In this document: piece after piece, positions 61,888-64,000 of the stretch
Layout of the letters: every line of letters begins with the position of its first letter
Position numbering within the stretch: the stretch's first letter is position 1
DNA from: Acidobacteriaceae bacterium
Lineage (GTDB): Bacteria; Acidobacteriota; Terriglobia; Terriglobales; Acidobacteriaceae
Direction: 5' to 3'
Assembly: GCA_030037635.1 (NCBI GenBank)
Contig: JASHQH010000038.1
Span: forward strand, 1 to 64,000
Length of the DNA stretch: 64,000 bases
Position numbers and translations under genes: made by a program
The notes under the pieces: model-generated
What the model saw: only the letters and a program-made list of their open reading frames with translations
Database searches by the model: none
What the model was told of the DNA's origin: nothing

Positions 61888-62730
61888 ATGAAAACTCGAT
61901 CGTCAGTCAGTGTTGCTTTGTGTCTTTTCGTCGCAGGCGTCATCCTTTGCGTCGTACCCGCGATCGCGCAGCAGGAAGCGAACGCCGCTCACCAGCCTCC
62001 CAAGTACCTTATGCTGAGCACCGTTGCCGTTAAACCGGACTTGATGGGTTCCTATATTGACAACGAAAGCTCTCAGGTTCAGGCCATGCGCAACTCCAAC
62101 GCCCCTGGAAGCTACATCGGCATGATTGCCATCACTGGCGCCCCGCGCGCCCTCTATTTCTCCGGTTATGACTCTTTTGCCGAGATGGAGAAGCGGCACC
62201 AGCAAACCATGGCAGAGGATCCCAAGCTGCGCGACACGCTTCGCCAAGCGGATAAGGATGAAGCGCCCATGCTCGGCGAGGCCCGGCGCAGCATTTACCA
62301 CTACCGTGAGGACCTGAGCCTGAACGCCGGCGTCGACATTTCCCAGATGCGCTTCTTCGACATCATCCTGTTTCATGTGCGCCCCGGCCACGATCAGGAT
62401 TGGGAGCACCTGGTGAGGCTGTACGTCAAAGCCTATTCGTCCATCCCCCACGCGCGCTGGGCCATGTGGGAAAAAATGTATGGCGAGGACAGCGACCGGA
62501 CCTTCATCCTGGTGTCTCCCATGCAGGCGCTGGCAGAAGAAGACCAGGCGCAGCTCGATGGCGAGAACCTTCCCAAGACCGTTGGCCAGGATCAAATGGA
62601 AATGATGCATCAGTTGGGCAATGTGGCAATCGAATCGTCGGAATCGATGCTCTTTGCAGTCGTCCCTGAAATCAGCTACGCGCCGGACGCGTGGGTGAAA
62701 GCGTCGCCCGACTTCTGGGGCAAGAAATAG
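61888..62730 (+). CDS. secreted protein of unknown function, 280 aa
   Basis: A clear signal peptide (SVSVALCLFVAGVILCVVPAIAQ) is followed by two ferredoxin-like halves: KYLMLSTVAVKPDLMGSYIDN ... YFSGYDSFAEMEKRHQQ and FFDIILFHVRPGHDQDWEHLVRLYVKAYSSIPHARWAMWEKMYG. Duplicated alpha/beta halves of this kind resemble dimeric alpha-beta barrels (NIPSNAP-like), but the family is not certain. GGAGGAAAC precedes the ATG, a strong site that fixes the start at 61888. Confidence 0.7.
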   Translation: MKTRSSVSVALCLFVAGVILCVVPAIAQQEANAAHQPPKYLMLSTVAVKPDLMGSYIDNESSQVQAMRNSNAPGSYIGMIAITGAPRALYFSGYDSFAEMEKRHQQTMAEDPKLRDTLRQADKDEAPMLGEARRSIYHYREDLSLNAGVDISQMRFFDIILFHVRPGHDQDWEHLVRLYVKAYSSIPHARWAMWEKMYGEDSDRTFILVSPMQALAEEDQAQLDGENLPKTVGQDQMEMMHQLGNVAIESSESMLFAVVPEISYAPDAWVKASPDFWGKK

Positions 62731-62843
62731 CGGCCTTTCCGCGAAAATGCTCAAGGCCCATCCCGCACCGGAATGGGCCTTGGCTGCACCGCGCGTGATC
62801 ACCGCGAACGGCGCTTGCTATGGTTGGGGCGCATCCTTGCCCA

Positions 62844-63608
62844 TCAAGGCGTCGCGTCTTCGGAGGCGTTTTGCCGTCCTTCGTCCCCGCGAGGCTCCTC
62901 CTGCATCATTTGCGTGTCGGCAAACCGGTAGCCCACGTAAACATCGGTCAGCAGATACCGGGGGTTCGACGGGTCGTCTTCGATCTTCTTGCGCAACTGG
63001 CGGACGAAGGTGCGCAGGTACTCCACTTCTTCTCGTGACTCGATGCCCCACACCGCGGTGAGCAGCTTGGCGTAGGTCACCACGCGGCCGGCGCGACTCA
63101 TCAGGCAATACAGAATATCGAACTCCTTGCGAGTGAGGCGTATGTTCTGGCCGCGCTTGCTCAGGTGGCGCTTCAGCGGGTCCATGTAGATTTCGCCGAT
63201 CTCGATGGGAGCATCTTCATTGCGCAAAGGCGCGCGCACGCGCCGCACGGCCGAGCGAATCCGCGCCACCAGTTCGCGCATGCTGAAGGGTTTGGTCACA
63301 TAGTCGTCCGCGCCCAGGTCGAGCGCTTCCACCTTGTCCTCTTCGTCGTCGCGCACCGTCAGCATCAAGACGGGAAGCCGCGGCGCGAAGGAGCGAATGC
63401 GGCGCAGTGTCTCAATTCCCCCGATGCCGGGCATATTGATGTCAAGCAGCACGGCGTCGTACTGCGCGGAGCGGAGCACTTGCAGCGCTTCCTCGCCCCG
63501 CGATGCTTCGGCCAGGTGAAATCCAAGCTCGGCCAGCGGCGGCCGCAACGCCCTGCGGATGGCCGGCTCGTCGTCAACCACAAGAATGCGAATGGCTGTC
63601 TGCGTCAT
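62844..63608 (-). CDS. OmpR/KdpE-type response regulator
   Basis: The receiver has VVDDEPAIRRAL, phosphoacceptor Asp56 in AVLLDINMPGIGG, LMLTVRDDE and DDYVTKPFS; the winged-helix domain ends VEYLRTFVRQLRKKIEDDPSNPRYLLTDVYVGYRF, with the RYLLTDVYVGYRF form common in KdpE-like regulators. A 20-residue acidic tail follows. The ATG at 63608 opens the receiver; the longer frame contains repeat-like and vector-unlike sequence and is rejected. The kinase gene lies directly upstream on the same strand. Confidence 0.9.
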   Translation of the reverse strand: MTQTAIRILVVDDEPAIRRALRPPLAELGFHLAEASRGEEALQVLRSAQYDAVLLDINMPGIGGIETLRRIRSFAPRLPVLMLTVRDDEEDKVEALDLGADDYVTKPFSMRELVARIRSAVRRVRAPLRNEDAPIEIGEIYMDPLKRHLSKRGQNIRLTRKEFDILYCLMSRAGRVVTYAKLLTAVWGIESREEVEYLRTFVRQLRKKIEDDPSNPRYLLTDVYVGYRFADTQMMQEEPRGDEGRQNASEDATP

Positions 63609-63728
63609 CGGGAATCTCCTTCTTTCTTGCCCATCTCCCGCATCCGTGCCCCATCCATTCGCCCGCTCTTTGAGCGAATGGGTGAGGCAGCACGAGGCCC
63701 AAAGCTGCAAATTCAAGCGGCCAGAAAC
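63609..63728. repeat. family A-related hairpin between kinase and regulator genes
   Basis: GCCCCATCCATTCGC (63648-63662) and GCGAATGGGTGAGGC (63674-63688) pair as a stem with the family A end sequence GGATGGGG in inverted orientation. It lies between two genes that should be co-transcribed. Confidence 0.65.
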
Positions 63729-64000
63729 CTAGCTCCTCTGCTTCTCCAGCGGTATGGCGGCAAAGAACGCGGTGCCCTCCTGCTCGTCGCTCGTCACCCA
63801 AACCGATCCGCCATGGATCTGCGCCGCCCGCTTGGCCACCGAGAGCCCGATGCCTGTTCCGCTGGCACGGCCGGAGTACGTCGACGAGCGATAGTAGCGG
63901 TCGAAGATGCGCTCGCGGTCGGTTACCGGAATCACGGGCCCATGGCTGTGCACTGAGAAGATAGCCTCGGTTGCATCCACCTGCACGCGGATGGTGATGG
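63729..64000 (-). CDS. C-terminal part of a sensor histidine kinase (partial)
   Basis: Only the last 90 codons are present; the gene continues beyond the right edge. FDRYYRSSTYSGRASGTGIGLSVAKRAAQIHGGSVWV is the F-box and G2 region of the ATPase domain, followed by GTAFFAAIPL, the final strand. It is the partner of the regulator encoded 120 bases downstream. KdpD is a possible identity given the KdpE-like partner, but the sensor part is outside the window. Confidence 0.88.
   Translation of the reverse strand, partial: ITIRVQVDATEAIFSVHSHGPVIPVTDRERIFDRYYRSSTYSGRASGTGIGLSVAKRAAQIHGGSVWVTSDEQEGTAFFAAIPLEKQRS

Overview
The window looks like a chromosomal segment of an acidobacterium (Acidobacteriota, Terriglobia-like). 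This is an inference from high G+C, a TonB-dependent outer-membrane receptor with an N-terminal carboxypeptidase-regulatory-type domain, a GAF-type methionine sulfoxide reductase, DUF5666-like and DUF2846-like secreted proteins, an RND pump operon with a small membrane protein upstream, and very abundant short intergenic repeats. I saw no rRNA, tRNA, transposase, integrase, prophage or CRISPR array. Most genes are housekeeping or envelope genes.

Layout. 1-8 kb: the end of a cytochrome-assembly-type membrane gene, a small coiled protein, mutS, then nagZ-anmK and a peptide-binding lipoprotein, all tightly coupled and reading as a muropeptide recycling unit. 8-18 kb: class II aldolase, two tandem paralogous small genes, a citramalate-synthase-type enzyme, an ABC exporter, cytochrome c, a papain-like-fold candidate and an outer-membrane barrel. 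18-28 kb: a Tat-exported TIM-barrel protein, thioredoxin-like and GAF genes, a receiver gene between two paralogues, class I fumarase, and a three-gene regulatory set (degenerate receiver, sigma-54 activator lacking its phosphoacceptor Asp, histidine kinase). 28-37 kb: RNase PH, DinB-like, GntP permease, a secreted repeat protein, a TonB receptor and a glycosyltransferase. 37-50 kb: zinc-ribbon and DoxX-like proteins, an FtsX/LolD/LolA-like operon, a hydrolase, OsmC, and an RND-MFP-TolC efflux operon. 50-64 kb: pgsA, a VapBC-type toxin-antitoxin pair with a palindromic operator, gdhA, trpE and trpG facing each other 3 kb apart, acyP, apt, and an OmpR-type regulator with its kinase cut by the window edge.

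The most unusual layer is the repeats. I use these labels in the entries. Family G: G-tract arrays built from GGGAACA / GGGATTA / GGGACTGA units, usually starting at or immediately after a stop codon as TAAAAGCAGGG and oriented with the gene. Families A and B: stem-loops ending in GGATGGGGCAAC or GGATGGGGCAC. Family C: paired hairpins GGGGCTAAAGCCCC plus GACTGAAGCCGGGCCC-like. Family D: GTGCGGGC..GCCCGCAC plus GCCGGCAAGGATGCCGGC. Families E and F: further hairpins. Copies of A to D lie inside reading frames (mutS, anmK, the ABC exporter ATPase domain, the N terminus of the peptide-binding protein) without breaking them, and family G supplies the C-terminal tails of MutS, RNase PH and a histidine kinase. 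Two further signals are a phased array of about twelve GTCTTAC heptamers near 56.8 kb and a second copy of the trpE 3' end about 0.9 kb downstream that brackets a lipoprotein gene.
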